A stretch of DNA of 64,000 nucleotides from Velamenicoccus sp964471325 (GCA_964471325.1 CAYYFL010000008.1:24716-88715); one strand, 5' to 3'. Numbered from the stretch's first letter, positions 36,398-45,540 are shown. Numbers and translations are program-made. The notes: generated by a model not told the origin, from the sequence alone.

Positions 36398-37572
36398 ACT
36401 ACCTTATTTTCGATTCCGATATCTACTACGAGACAAAAGAAAAGTCCGGAAGGATATCCAGGCAGGAAGCCGTGATGATTGTCGCAGGCCCGGACAAGGA
36501 CGTCTCCGTTGCCGTCATCGATACCATCCAGAAACACCTGGCCGCGCCCCAGAAGGACGCCTTCAGCCGCGACCAGTTGATAGCCGAAAGCTTTAACTCC
36601 GAATACGTCACGCAGTCAGAGCAAATAGCGGCCAATCTCTTCCAGGTGATTGCCATAGAGCGCGCCAAAGTCGTGGAGATCTATAAATGCTTCGGGTTTG
36701 AAAACGTACGGCGCCTGGTTCCTTATGCCGTGGCCTTGAGGGAATTCCTGAAGATCAACAATCTCTTGGATGCTAAAAAACGGATCGTTTTCCTGGATTA
36801 TCTGAATCCCATAGTGCTTTTGACGATTTTCCACCAAGACACGTTCACCACGCCCCGTAGGCTGGCCTTGAACAACCGCATCCCAACAGAAATCACCCGC
36901 AGTCAGGAGAACTACAAGAACGTCAATAAAGACGCAAACGGCATCGATTTTTTGATCATTACCAATTCAAAGGATATCAAGGACAAGATTACTGCCAGCG
37001 GCCTTGAGGCCGATGAAAATATCGCCCTGGTCAAGGATCCTTATCCGGCCTTGACAGGCCTTAAGGAAGGCTCGTTCAGCATACACTATCTCCTGCCTGA
37101 GCAGTTCATTCGCTTAAGGCGGCTAAAAGAGATGAAAAAGCGTTTCTTGAACCTTGGGATTATGGCCGCAATTTTTAGCGTATTTTTGGCCGCATTTGCG
37201 TTTTCTTTTGGCATCAATAAGGACAGGAAGCTTGCCTTGAGGGATTTGCGGCTTAAAAAGCGATTCGAAAGCGAAAAGCTAAAACAGGGTTATGCGGCAA
37301 AATACAGAGACATCGTAAGACGTGAAGCAGGGCTCAATTTCGACGATTACCTTGAGTCTTTTATCAATGCGGTGCCTAATGAATACAAAATAGAGTCCAT
37401 GGTCGTAAGGAAGATAACATCCGGGGCTTTTCGGTTTGAGGCGGTCTTGTTGACAGACGTTGATAAGACATCTCCTGTCTTGGCTCTACCGCGGGTTTTC
37501 AGGCAGGCCAATACAGAGAATGTTCTGGTCAAAGGCAATCCCGGGGTTCGCGTGACGTTGGATATTTCCTAA
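36394..37572 (+). CDS. PilM/PilN-like pilus assembly protein
   Basis: A 392-residue bitopic protein. The N-terminal 245 residues resemble a degenerate actin-like PilM/GspL cytoplasmic domain, then one helix (about 253-272), a short coiled coil, and a periplasmic ferredoxin-like domain ending in FRFEAVLLTDVDKTSPVLALPRVFR, as in PilN. It is therefore like a GspL-type or PilM-PilN fusion of the inner-membrane platform. The actin-like nucleotide motifs are not clear. Confidence 0.6.
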   Translation: MNYLIFDSDIYYETKEKSGRISRQEAVMIVAGPDKDVSVAVIDTIQKHLAAPQKDAFSRDQLIAESFNSEYVTQSEQIAANLFQVIAIERAKVVEIYKCFGFENVRRLVPYAVALREFLKINNLLDAKKRIVFLDYLNPIVLLTIFHQDTFTTPRRLALNNRIPTEITRSQENYKNVNKDANGIDFLIITNSKDIKDKITASGLEADENIALVKDPYPALTGLKEGSFSIHYLLPEQFIRLRRLKEMKKRFLNLGIMAAIFSVFLAAFAFSFGINKDRKLALRDLRLKKRFESEKLKQGYAAKYRDIVRREAGLNFDDYLESFINAVPNEYKIESMVVRKITSGAFRFEAVLLTDVDKTSPVLALPRVFRQANTENVLVKGNPGVRVTLDIS

Positions 37573-37591
37573 GCGGAAGGAGGTGGAACCG

Positions 37592-37819
37592 ATGTCGATT
37601 TTTTACGGAAAACTCAGCCGCAGAGTAGGCAAGGAGGGGAAGGAATACTTTGTGGGCCGGGCAGGCGGCATTCCCATCAGGGCAGCCTGGGGAAAAAAGA
37701 AGGAAGACGACATCTGCATATTTTTGGATGTCGACAGGATCAATTTCCTGGCAAAGGGGGAGAAGGCAAACGGCGCCGGCGCAGAGGCAACTGCCGGAGA
37801 AGAGGAAAATCAGGCGTAG
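37592..37819 (+). CDS. small protein in the pilus operon
   Basis: A 75-residue cytoplasmic protein with ATG after a near-perfect AAGGAGGTGG site. It has FYGKLSRRVGKEGKEYFVGRAGG and ends in an Ala/Glu-rich tail. No family is recognised. A stem-loop follows it, so it may end a transcript segment. Confidence 0.55.
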   Translation: MSIFYGKLSRRVGKEGKEYFVGRAGGIPIRAAWGKKKEDDICIFLDVDRINFLAKGEKANGAGAEATAGEEENQA

Positions 37820-37832
37820 CGATCAATCAAAG

Positions 37833-37865
37833 AGCTCATCCGGTGCATTTAGGGCCGGATGAGCT
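37833..37865 (+). terminator. strong stem-loop, possible attenuating terminator
   Basis: AGCTCATCCGG (37833-37843) and CCGGATGAGCT (37855-37865) form a perfect 11-bp stem. The T run (TTTTTT) begins about 10 nt after, so it may be a partial terminator or a transcript stabiliser within the pilus operon. Confidence 0.45.
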
Positions 37866-37892
37866 TGGAGATTTTTTAAGAAAATAAATCCC

Positions 37893-38378
37893 ATGAAAAC
37901 CATCACATTTCTTTTTGCAGCGGCAATTCTGGTTTTATCCATAAAAATATGGGGCCTTAACCAGGATACGAGCTTACTTAATAGCCGGCTGAATAAAACC
38001 CGGGAAGAGATCAATGCGATCATCCTGAAAGAAAAAGGGCTCGCCGTCTATAAGAACGAGGCGGCTTTGCCTTTGGATCAATACTATCTGCAAGTTTACA
38101 ACGACATCAAGGAAATAGCCGCCTATTACAATGAGGCCTGCGAGGTCAAGATCGCCGGAGCCAAGGACTTGACGGCTCTAAAGGATCTTTTTAAGCCGTC
38201 TGTCTATGAAGGGATAAAATACTTCGACATTCTCTGTCGGTTCAGTTTAAACGAAAGAACAGGGGGTTCTTTATTGCGTATGTTTTGTAGCTTAGGCCAG
38301 GCCGGCCCGATGGAGATTCTGGAAGTTTATTTGGAAAAAAATACCGTTGTCCTGATCATGCGCCTGTATGGGACTTGA
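37893..38378 (+). CDS. PilO/GspM-like pilus assembly protein
   Basis: A 161-residue bitopic protein: N-terminal helix (4-20), a coiled coil (about 26-45) and a periplasmic alpha/beta domain (IKYFDILCRFSLNERTGGSLLRMFCSL; ILEVYLEKNTVVLIMRLYG). This is the usual PilO/GspM layout and position between PilN- and PilP-like genes. Identity is by layout, not by motif. Confidence 0.55.
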   Translation: MKTITFLFAAAILVLSIKIWGLNQDTSLLNSRLNKTREEINAIILKEKGLAVYKNEAALPLDQYYLQVYNDIKEIAAYYNEACEVKIAGAKDLTALKDLFKPSVYEGIKYFDILCRFSLNERTGGSLLRMFCSLGQAGPMEILEVYLEKNTVVLIMRLYGT

Positions 38379-38397
38379 GAAAAAGGAGGATGCCCGC

Positions 38398-39018
38398 ATG
38401 AGAAAATTTTTGACATTATCTCTGATTTTCATCTTCAGCATGGCTCCAAGGTTTGTCTGGGCCGGCGATGACAACCTTTTGGCTGTGGATATCCCAGGTC
38501 AGAAGAAGCAAGGTCCTGGTCAGGAAAACAAAGTCCTTCCGACAGAGCGGCCCCCCGAGAATAGCGCGCCTGTCATTTCGGGGCAGGGGGATGAATTCGC
38601 TAAGGATCTTGAAAAAATAAAGGCTTTCCAGGAAGCGATGAATGACAGACGCCGTGCCATAGAAATGATTCGGCTCGACCTTGAGAAAGAGAGTCTGATT
38701 TTAAAGGAAAAGCAGGCGCAGAAGCAAATATATGATATCGACAACAGCCTGCCCTTGGCCAAAAAAGAGGAGCTCCAGAAAAACGCGTTGTCAGACGGGC
38801 TCAGAGCTCCTCTGGCCGATCCTGCGGACGTCAGGCTCGCGATGCTTTTGATCTCCGGAGACCTCAAGGAAGGGATCCTTACCATTAAAAACACGGCCTA
38901 TCCGTTCAAAGAGGGCGACTGTGTCGCCTCTAAGCTGACTGTTTCAAAGATAACGCAGGATGCGGTTACTTTCAAACAGGCGGATCAAACAGAATTTACG
39001 CTGGATTTCATGGATTAA
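38398..39018 (+). CDS. PilP-like pilus assembly protein
   Basis: A 206-residue exported protein: signal peptide to residue 22 (VWA), a disordered linker, a charged coiled coil (about 60-115), and a C-terminal PilP-like beta domain (GDLKEGILTIKNTAYPFKEGDCVASKLTVSKI). ATG 38398 follows AAAAAGGAGG. PilP-like proteins link the inner-membrane platform to the secretin. Confidence 0.65.
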   Translation: MRKFLTLSLIFIFSMAPRFVWAGDDNLLAVDIPGQKKQGPGQENKVLPTERPPENSAPVISGQGDEFAKDLEKIKAFQEAMNDRRRAIEMIRLDLEKESLILKEKQAQKQIYDIDNSLPLAKKEELQKNALSDGLRAPLADPADVRLAMLLISGDLKEGILTIKNTAYPFKEGDCVASKLTVSKITQDAVTFKQADQTEFTLDFMD

Positions 39019-39021
39019 AAT

Positions 39022-40662
39022 ATGGCCATAGAAAAGATCGGCGACATCCTCCTTCAAGCCCACAGCGTGACAAAAGAAGAGCTGGACTATTGTCTTGCGA
39101 TCCAGAAGGGCCAAAAGATCGATGAGAAGATAGGCAGGATCTTAAAGTATTTTCACTTTGCAACGGACGAAGAGATCGCTCGTGCCTTGGCACAGCAGGT
39201 GGGGTGGAAGTATTTCGACAAAAAATACACGATTGATCTTGAGACGATCGACGGGATAGGCTTTGACTTTTTTAAGGAAGAGACGTTTGTCCCTGTGAGG
39301 ACTGAGCAGGGGCTGGCGTTTGTCTTTGCGCATCCTTTTGCCGTCGCGGCCACGGATTGTTTGTCGAAATACGGCTTAAGCGACAAAGACTGCTACGTCG
39401 GCAGCGAAGATCAGGTCTGTTATCACCTGGATTGTCTTTCCAACCGCAAAAGGGCGGCCGAGATAGAAAAAAAGATAGGCCTTATTAAAGAGCAGGGCCT
39501 TATTGGTAACGAGCTCAAGGAATTGGCGGACTCGCTTTTGGATGAAGCGATCATCCAGGCTGCAAGCGACATCCACATCGAGCCTGAGGAAAAGATAAGC
39601 ACGGTGCGTTTCAGGATCGACGGGATGCTTTATTTTCGACTGGCGATCCGGCCCGATGTACACAATAATCTTGTCAACATTATATTCAGCAAGGCGGATA
39701 TCACGGTCAGCGATTTTTTGAAGTTCCACGATGCCAGGTTCCAGCACAATTATTCAAACCACGCGGTTGATGTCAGGGTTTCCTGTATCCCATCGTCTCA
39801 CGGCCCGGCCCTGGTGCTTCGCCTCTTGGACGTCAACAGGTCCCTCATCAGTCTGGAGCAACTGGGATTTGACAGGGCGCATTTTGACTGCATACGCCGC
39901 ATTGCGCAGAAGCCCCACGGCATCATCATCATGGCTGGTCCCACAGGTTCAGGCAAGACGACGACGCTTTATGCCATCTTAAATGAGCTTAAGTCCATCT
40001 CAACGAAAGTAATCACGATCGAGGACCCCGTGGAGATAAAGATGCCGCTTGCCAACCAGGTCCAGATCAACGAGAAGCAGGGTATCACGTTCGCTCATGC
40101 GACCCGGGCTTTTTTAAGGCATGACCCGAATATCATCCTGATCGGAGAGATCCGGGATAAGGACACGGCTCAAGAAGCCATCCGCGCTGCCATGACAGGC
40201 CACAGGGTGCTTTCAACCTTGCACACAAACACGGCCGTTGATTCTGTCTACAGGCTCCATGATCTTGGGGTTGATCTAGCCTATATCTCAAACAGCATCC
40301 TGGCTGTTATCTCGCAAAGGCTGATCAGGAAGCTGTGTCCGTTCTGCAAAAAAAGAGTCACGGTCAAGAAAGAGAAGTGGCCTGGATTCTTTAAGGAACA
40401 ATTCAAGGAAGACAAAAGTGAAATACGTGCCTACAAAGCCGTCGGATGCGACCATTGCCAGGGTGGTTACAAAGGCCGCACTGTTATTGCCGAGATCCTG
40501 GAATTTGATCCTGAGATTAAAAGTAGAGTCGCCTCGGGACGACTCGAGTCGCTTTATGACAAAGAGAGGGAAAAGACGCGTCTTAACCTCAGACAGGACG
40601 CCGCCAGGCTTATTCTTTGCGGTGTCACTTCGTTTGAGGAAGCAGAAAGGATCATCGGATAG
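39022..40662 (+). CDS. type IV pilus assembly ATPase (PilB/PilQ, GspE family)
   Basis: A 546-residue hexameric ATPase that extends the pilus. Seen: an MshEN-like N-terminal domain, Walker A GPTGSGKT at 306-313, Asp box TIEDPVE, Walker B ILIGEIRDKDTAQEA, His box TGHRVLSTLHTN and a zinc tetracysteine (CPFCKK...CDHCQGG) near residues 440-480. All are intact. No PilT-like retraction ATPase is present in the window. Confidence 0.92.
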   Translation: MAIEKIGDILLQAHSVTKEELDYCLAIQKGQKIDEKIGRILKYFHFATDEEIARALAQQVGWKYFDKKYTIDLETIDGIGFDFFKEETFVPVRTEQGLAFVFAHPFAVAATDCLSKYGLSDKDCYVGSEDQVCYHLDCLSNRKRAAEIEKKIGLIKEQGLIGNELKELADSLLDEAIIQAASDIHIEPEEKISTVRFRIDGMLYFRLAIRPDVHNNLVNIIFSKADITVSDFLKFHDARFQHNYSNHAVDVRVSCIPSSHGPALVLRLLDVNRSLISLEQLGFDRAHFDCIRRIAQKPHGIIIMAGPTGSGKTTTLYAILNELKSISTKVITIEDPVEIKMPLANQVQINEKQGITFAHATRAFLRHDPNIILIGEIRDKDTAQEAIRAAMTGHRVLSTLHTNTAVDSVYRLHDLGVDLAYISNSILAVISQRLIRKLCPFCKKRVTVKKEKWPGFFKEQFKEDKSEIRAYKAVGCDHCQGGYKGRTVIAEILEFDPEIKSRVASGRLESLYDKEREKTRLNLRQDAARLILCGVTSFEEAERIIG

Positions 40663-41868
40663 ATGCATTACAGATACAACGTTCTTTCACGGACCGGCAA
40701 TGAGATAAGCGGCGTCGAGCAGGGCTCTTATCAGGCGATCAGGGACAAACTAAAAGACAATAATTTTCACATTCTGTCCCTGGAGCCCGACCTTGTTAAG
40801 TCTATCGAATTTTACCTGAAAAGAAAGAGGGTCAGGGTCCAGGCCTTGGCGGAACTTTTTGAAGACCTTTCCAACATCTTGGAGAGCGGCCTGAGCATGA
40901 ACGAGGCCATTATGACGCTTGAAGAATCCAGCGTTGAACCGGTCTTAAAGCACGCTCTTTCGCAGATCAACGACAGCCTTGCCACGGGCATTTCATTGGC
41001 TGAGGCTTTTAGCCGCACAGAAGTCTTCCCCTGGCAGGTTCTCAATATGGTCCGGGTCGGCGAGAAATCCGGAGGTCTTGAGCGGGTATTCAGGGATCTG
41101 GCAGGGTATTATTCCAGGGAGGCGGACTTTTTACGCAGTTTAAAAGGCGCCCTGGTTTATCCGGCGGTCGTGCTCTTTCTGCTTGTCGCGGTTATGTTTT
41201 ACGTTTCTTTCCAGGTGATCCCACATCTGGAATCGCTCCTGCCGTTAAAGGAGAATGCCTATTTTTTCACGCGTCTGCTTTTGTCTTTGAGCCATGGCCT
41301 GAGGGATTATTGGTTTATGTATCTGGTTATTCCTGTTGCCTTGGTTTTTCTTTATTCAAAGCTCAAGATAAGCCAGGTAGAGCGTATAAGGGATTTTTAC
41401 TACAGGATCCCCGTCTTAGGCCCTTTGATAAAGGACGTGGCTTTCAGCTTTTTGTTTTCCAACCTTGCGATCCTGCAAAGAAACGGCATCAGCGTCATCG
41501 AGGCCCTTTCCCTGGTCCGCGAGACGGCCTTTGACAAGTTCTTTGCCGGCAAGATCGCCAAGGTCAAGGACGCCGTCGTCAGCGGGTTGAGCCTGTGGCA
41601 GGCTTTAAAACACGATGCATTTTTCCCGAAGTCTGTCTACTCAAGCATCAGAAAAGGCGAGGAGATGGGCAACCTTGACAGATACCTGCAGAGCCTGGCG
41701 GATTCGTATTTCAAGAAGGTGACCAGGAAGATCGATGCGCTTCTGGGTTTTATCCAGCCGGCATTTTTGATGCTTTGCGGGATTCTTCTGTTATTCATCG
41801 TCTCGGCGTTTGTCATACCTGTCTACAGCAATCTTTCGAATATCGCAGGCGGGAACGTCAAATTCTAA
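40663..41868 (+). CDS. type IV pilus inner-membrane platform protein (PilC/GspF)
   Basis: A 401-residue GspF-family protein with two repeated T2SF domains (from about 65 and 265), each followed by hydrophobic segments (about 165-190, 212-240 and 370-395). Seen: LAELFEDLSNILESGLSMNEA and FSFLFSNLAILQRNGISVIEA, the paired repeat starts. It starts one base after the ATPase stop. Confidence 0.9.
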   Translation: MHYRYNVLSRTGNEISGVEQGSYQAIRDKLKDNNFHILSLEPDLVKSIEFYLKRKRVRVQALAELFEDLSNILESGLSMNEAIMTLEESSVEPVLKHALSQINDSLATGISLAEAFSRTEVFPWQVLNMVRVGEKSGGLERVFRDLAGYYSREADFLRSLKGALVYPAVVLFLLVAVMFYVSFQVIPHLESLLPLKENAYFFTRLLLSLSHGLRDYWFMYLVIPVALVFLYSKLKISQVERIRDFYYRIPVLGPLIKDVAFSFLFSNLAILQRNGISVIEALSLVRETAFDKFFAGKIAKVKDAVVSGLSLWQALKHDAFFPKSVYSSIRKGEEMGNLDRYLQSLADSYFKKVTRKIDALLGFIQPAFLMLCGILLLFIVSAFVIPVYSNLSNIAGGNVKF

Positions 41869-41881
41869 AAGGAGGTGGACA

Positions 41882-42307
41882 ATGAGGAACAAGAAGGGTT
41901 TTACGTTGATCGAACTGGTCCTGGTCATCAGTATCATCGCGCTTCTCATCATGGCCGTGGGTCTGGCTTCAGGTGTCAGGGAAAACGCCAAGATCCACTC
42001 AGCCGCGGAGTCCGTCAAGTCTTTAAGGACTGCTGCGGAAAGCTACATTGCTTCAGGCAAGATAACGTATGAGGGGATTGCAGTTTCCGAACTAAAGACT
42101 GCCGGCTACTTACCCGAGAGTTTTTCGGAGACAGGATCAAATCCGTGGGGAGGGGATTACGCGGTCGTACCGGACACAGACCCCAGCAAGGTGGATATCT
42201 CCTTAACACAGGTCAGTACTTCCGGCGCAGCACGGCTTTCAGCCTTGTTTGCCAACAGCGCGACAGCAACGAGCTATTCATCCGGAACATGGACTGCGAC
42301 ATTCTGA
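41882..42307 (+). CDS. type IV prepilin (major pilin candidate)
   Basis: A 141-residue prepilin. Class III signal KKGFTLIELVLVISIIALL, with cleavage after Gly6 and Glu5 of the mature protein. It has a GspG-like body (NPWGGDYAVVPD) and a C-terminal Ser/Thr/Ala-rich stretch. ATG follows AAAAGGAGGTGG. As the first and best-translated prepilin it is the likely major subunit. Confidence 0.85.
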   Translation: MRNKKGFTLIELVLVISIIALLIMAVGLASGVRENAKIHSAAESVKSLRTAAESYIASGKITYEGIAVSELKTAGYLPESFSETGSNPWGGDYAVVPDTDPSKVDISLTQVSTSGAARLSALFANSATATSYSSGTWTATF

Positions 42308-42759
42308 AAAAGGATGGTTTTAGCTTAATTGAACTGAGCCTTGTTTTCGCGATAGCTTTCCTATCGCTGGGGGCGGCTTTTTATTCTGCGGCCAGAATGA
42401 GGCAGAGCGCTCTAGCCATGAGGACGATCCAGGAGCTGGATGCCTTGGCGAGCGCAAGCGCTCAATATTACCTGGAGAGCGGGGCGTGGCCGCAAGATGT
42501 GGCGGATCTGCGGCCCGCCTACCTCAGTCCTCAGGCAACAGACGTTAATCCTTTTGGCAATGTTTATGCCATAACAGGCGGCGCCTCAAGCGTCACTGTT
42601 TCGACAGCGCTGCCGAAGGGGCTCATAACGCCTGAAAATTCTGGCAGCGAGATTGTGGTTCAGAATCAAGGCGCCAATGATCTGGTCAGCGTCGCAAGGT
42701 CCGTTGAGAGCACAACGTGGGGACTGCAGTATGACAAAAAGAATATCTTCCATCAATAA
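42289..42759 (+). CDS. type IV prepilin-like protein (minor)
   Basis: A 156-residue protein with the prepilin motif KKDGFSLIELSLVF followed by the hydrophobic helix. The pattern YYLESGAWPQDVADLRPAYLSP and NPFGNVYAITGG are typical of small pilins. Its start overlaps the previous gene by 19 bp. Probably a minor pilin of the same pilus. Confidence 0.8.
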   Translation: MDCDILKKDGFSLIELSLVFAIAFLSLGAAFYSAARMRQSALAMRTIQELDALASASAQYYLESGAWPQDVADLRPAYLSPQATDVNPFGNVYAITGGASSVTVSTALPKGLITPENSGSEIVVQNQGANDLVSVARSVESTTWGLQYDKKNIFHQ

Positions 42760-43564
42760 AAAGGGATTTTCCTTAATCGAGCTATGCATTGTGATGGGGG
42801 TTTTGGCCATCCTTGCTTCATCCATCACGCCGGTCTTTATCAAAAGGATTCAGATCAAGGCAGCTGAAAAGACCGCGCTTGAAATGGCCAATATCCAGCA
42901 GGCGGCTTGCGCTTATTTTGTCACAAACGACGCCTGGCCTGACAGTATTCAGACGCTGGAAACAGCGGGCTATCTTAATCCTTCTTGGAGCGCCAACAAT
43001 CCCTGGCAGAATGCGTATAACATTTCATCGACGGCAACAGGCTTCAGCATCACGACTGTGGTGCCTCAGGAATGGACCAATCTTGTCGCAGGAAACTTGC
43101 CTACGAGCTCGGTCGCCGGCGGATCCGTGACGAGCACGGTTTCGGTGCCGGGGGCTATGCCTAATGAATCGCTTCCTGCAGGCGCCATCGTCATCTGGTC
43201 CGGAACTGTTGCCAGCATTCCTTCGGGATGGCAGCTCTGCGATGGGACCAACGGTACGCCTGATTTAAGGGACAGGTTCGTCGTAGGAGCAAGCCGGGAT
43301 GTGGGAAGTATGGCTGAGACCAATGTCTTAGGGGTTTTGACCAAGGCAGGAGGTGAGGCCAAACATACCTTGACCATAGCCGAGATGCCCCCGCATGCGC
43401 ACTCTTACCGCTGGTGGAACGCATGGTATTTCTCGGGTAGTTCCGAGCTTGGCGCTAAAGGCAGTTATAATGACAATGCCCAGACAGGTATTACAGGAGG
43501 CGGGCAGCCTTTTGATATGCTGCCGCCTTATTATGCCCTATGTTTTATCATGAAGATGCCTTAA
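42731..43564 (+). CDS. prepilin fused to a phage tail-collar domain (tip adhesin candidate)
   Basis: A 277-residue protein in two parts. Residues 8-145 are a prepilin: KKGFSLIELCIVMG, helix, and a pilin body with NNPWQNAYNI. Residues 149-277 are a tail-collar/microcystin-dependent-like domain: PAGAIVIWSGTVASIPSGW, LCDGTNGTPDLRDRFVVGA, GGEAKHTLTIAEMPPHAHSY and QPFDMLPPYYALCFIMKM. Collar domains in phages and related proteins sit at receptor-binding tips. By analogy with PilV of R64-type thin pili it may be the pilus-tip adhesin that chooses recipients; that role is inferred. Confidence 0.82.
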   Translation: MTKRISSINKKGFSLIELCIVMGVLAILASSITPVFIKRIQIKAAEKTALEMANIQQAACAYFVTNDAWPDSIQTLETAGYLNPSWSANNPWQNAYNISSTATGFSITTVVPQEWTNLVAGNLPTSSVAGGSVTSTVSVPGAMPNESLPAGAIVIWSGTVASIPSGWQLCDGTNGTPDLRDRFVVGASRDVGSMAETNVLGVLTKAGGEAKHTLTIAEMPPHAHSYRWWNAWYFSGSSELGAKGSYNDNAQTGITGGGQPFDMLPPYYALCFIMKMP

Positions 43565-43746
43565 GGTTCAGGCGATTCCTGTTTTGTCTGTTTTTCCTGG
43601 CAGCATCTTCTTCGGTCTGTTTTGCTTCTCAGGATGTCATTGATTTGGGAGAGGAAGGTTTCAGTTGCCCTCTGACGCTTAGAGTCAATGAAAAGAGTTT
43701 GTCTGTGATAAACGAAGAAGCCAATGTTATTGCAGATTCAAGGTAG
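43540..43746 (+). CDS. small secreted protein
   Basis: A 68-residue ORF overlapping the collar-pilin gene by 25 bp. A signal peptide is clear (RFLFCLFFLAASSSVCFA), leaving a mature peptide of about 38 residues. It could be a small periplasmic factor or the N-terminal part of a gene disrupted by the TacAT insertion just downstream. Confidence 0.45.
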   Translation: MFYHEDALRFRRFLFCLFFLAASSSVCFASQDVIDLGEEGFSCPLTLRVNEKSLSVINEEANVIADSR

Positions 43747-43782
43747 AATGGTTAGAAATCTATTATCTTTGTGATCGTCGAC

Positions 43783-44295
43783 TTATATCCCGAGGGTCTT
43801 CTTGATGTCTTTTATTAAAAGATACAAGTGCAATGGATCAATCGGTGAAGGTTCAAAGCCGAAATGTTCATAAAATGATTTAGCACGTTCGTGTTTCGCA
43901 TGGACGAAAATAGCCCGTCCGCCAATACTGTCAGCCGCGGCAACAATGCGCACCAGCGCATCGCGCAATAAGGCTTTGCCTAGACCACTACCTTGTTCGA
44001 TTTTATCGACAGCCAGGCGCGCAAGAATGACCACGGGGACAGGATGGTTGGCCAATCCTTTGCCTACGCGTTGAGGGGTATCCTCTTTGCTTATGGAGCC
44101 GGGGGTGAGGGTGTAATATCCCACAACCTGCTTATTTTTGGTTGTGACATAGGTTCTTGAAGAACCATTTTGGTTATTGATGAGCGCAAATTTTCGCAGG
44201 TAGGAATTCAGGGCTTCATCCCCGCAATCAAAATCATCGATTGCGTGAGATTCATGGAGCAAAACAGGAGTGTCTAAAGAAGATCCTTTACTCAT
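43783..44295 (-). CDS. tacT: GNAT toxin of TacT type
   Basis: A 170-residue acetyltransferase toxin that acetylates charged tRNA in known TacT proteins. Seen: the N-terminal FDCGDEALNSYLRKFA motif of GNAT toxins, VVGYYTLTPGSIS, the acetyl-CoA segment LARLAVDKIEQGSGLGKALL, and the active-site region KSFYEHFGFEP. It overlaps the antitoxin gene upstream and is the only minus-strand module within the transfer genes. Confidence 0.85.
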   Translation of the reverse strand: MSKGSSLDTPVLLHESHAIDDFDCGDEALNSYLRKFALINNQNGSSRTYVTTKNKQVVGYYTLTPGSISKEDTPQRVGKGLANHPVPVVILARLAVDKIEQGSGLGKALLRDALVRIVAAADSIGGRAIFVHAKHERAKSFYEHFGFEPSPIDPLHLYLLIKDIKKTLGI

Positions 44296-44563
44296 TAAAA
44301 ATGTTTTGTTCCTGGAAAAGCTTCTTAAGCCTGGGGATTTCTCTGGCCGGGCTATCAAGAGCGGCACAGAAGGCTTTCCATTGGGCTTGAGGCAGTTGGA
44401 AGTGGGTTTTGTCGGCTATCAATTCTTCCGCTTCTTTCAAGGCGCTATCGAGAACAAAAGCTGATAGCTTCTTGTGATGAAGGGAGGCCGCATATACAAG
44501 AAGATTTTTTTGGGAGCTCTCAATGCGTAAATCAATACGTCTATTTTTTTGTGCTATGGCCAT
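44288..44563 (-). CDS. tacA: DUF1778 antitoxin of TacA type
   Basis: A 91-residue antitoxin: ribbon-helix-helix N-terminus (RRIDLRIESSQKNLLVYAASLHHKKLSAFVL) and a C-terminal helical toxin-neutralising tail (FQLPQAQWKAFCAALDSP). The ATG at 44563 follows AAAGGAG on the minus strand. Its promoter must lie within the 50 bp shared with the divergent traU-like gene. Confidence 0.85.
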   Translation of the reverse strand: MAIAQKNRRIDLRIESSQKNLLVYAASLHHKKLSAFVLDSALKEAEELIADKTHFQLPQAQWKAFCAALDSPAREIPRLKKLFQEQNIFNE

Positions 44564-44613
44564 GATTCGTCTCCTTTCTTTAGGTAATAAAAATATAACA
44601 TATAGTACACACA

Positions 44614-45540
44614 TTGTCCACACTAAATTTAAAATATTTTAAAAAGGCATTTAGCCTCATTTTGTTGCTAAGCCTGTGTTTTGTTTCCAGCAGGGCTAAT
44701 GCCCTTGAGCTTGGCGATATCTCCGGGATGATTGATTGGAATTGCCTGGATCTAAAGGTGATCGGAACCTGTGTTGGGCCTTTTGGCATGCCTGGCATTA
44801 TCATTATGTACTGGGAGCCGGCACTTCTCATTGAAACTGTCAAGCGGCCCGGTGATACGGTTATCGGATCGTTGCAACCCGAGCTCTCAAATCTTGTGAC
44901 CCAGGCCGTCAAGGATTTCGCTAAAAGTTTAGGCGCATCATCCATGCCTGTTTCAAGCGGATCAGGCTCATCGAAGATCGATGAGACGAACCTGCAATTT
45001 AATGAGGCGCACGTGTATGGGCTTCCTTTTAAAGATGAGATTATGGCATCTTTGGGCATGACATGCCCGGACAAGCTTCCGACAGGTTCTTTGATCAAAT
45101 ATCTTTCAGAACTGGATGCTTCGGAGTGGCGAATTGGGGTTCTGGAAGCCTCTAACCCCAAGAGCATGGCTTCAGCTGCAGCTGGCCCGGCCTGCGCTGT
45201 GATAGCCAGTTTTATGAATGATTTGTGCATGGGGTATTGGGGAGCGACCTATCCAAGAAGAGGCTTTTTTACGCATCAAAGCCAGGTCGTAGGAAGCGCG
45301 GTTGCAGCGGTCCGGGCTGTGAGCATTGCTTCAGGTTTAAATATACCTGGACATGTTGTTTTTGAAGGCACTGGTTTTGTGCCGTTTTTTGAAAACGACA
45401 AGCTGCAATTGATTTATCCTGTTGTATCAGGGTGCATCAAAATAGGCCAGAATCCGGCATCCTGGGAATCCGGCAAGCTGTCCGCTTCAGGCAAATACCT
45501 GTGGCTGTATTGGCGAAGAAGAATATGCTGCGTGTATTAG
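44614..45540 (+). CDS. TraU-like T4SS protein
   Basis: A 308-residue exported protein of the F-type TraU family. Seen: signal peptide ending RANA, then GMIDWNCLDLKVIGTC, PFGMPGIIIMYWEPALLIE, LPTGSLIKYLSELDASEWRIG and a Cys-rich body (C at WNC, GTC, GMTC, GPAC, DLC). TraU supports DNA transfer after pairing. Only a TTG start (44614) is available, with no good ribosome site, directly beside the TacAT module, so its natural 5' end may have been replaced. Confidence 0.78.
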   Translation: MSTLNLKYFKKAFSLILLLSLCFVSSRANALELGDISGMIDWNCLDLKVIGTCVGPFGMPGIIIMYWEPALLIETVKRPGDTVIGSLQPELSNLVTQAVKDFAKSLGASSMPVSSGSGSSKIDETNLQFNEAHVYGLPFKDEIMASLGMTCPDKLPTGSLIKYLSELDASEWRIGVLEASNPKSMASAAAGPACAVIASFMNDLCMGYWGATYPRRGFFTHQSQVVGSAVAAVRAVSIASGLNIPGHVVFEGTGFVPFFENDKLQLIYPVVSGCIKIGQNPASWESGKLSASGKYLWLYWRRRICCVY

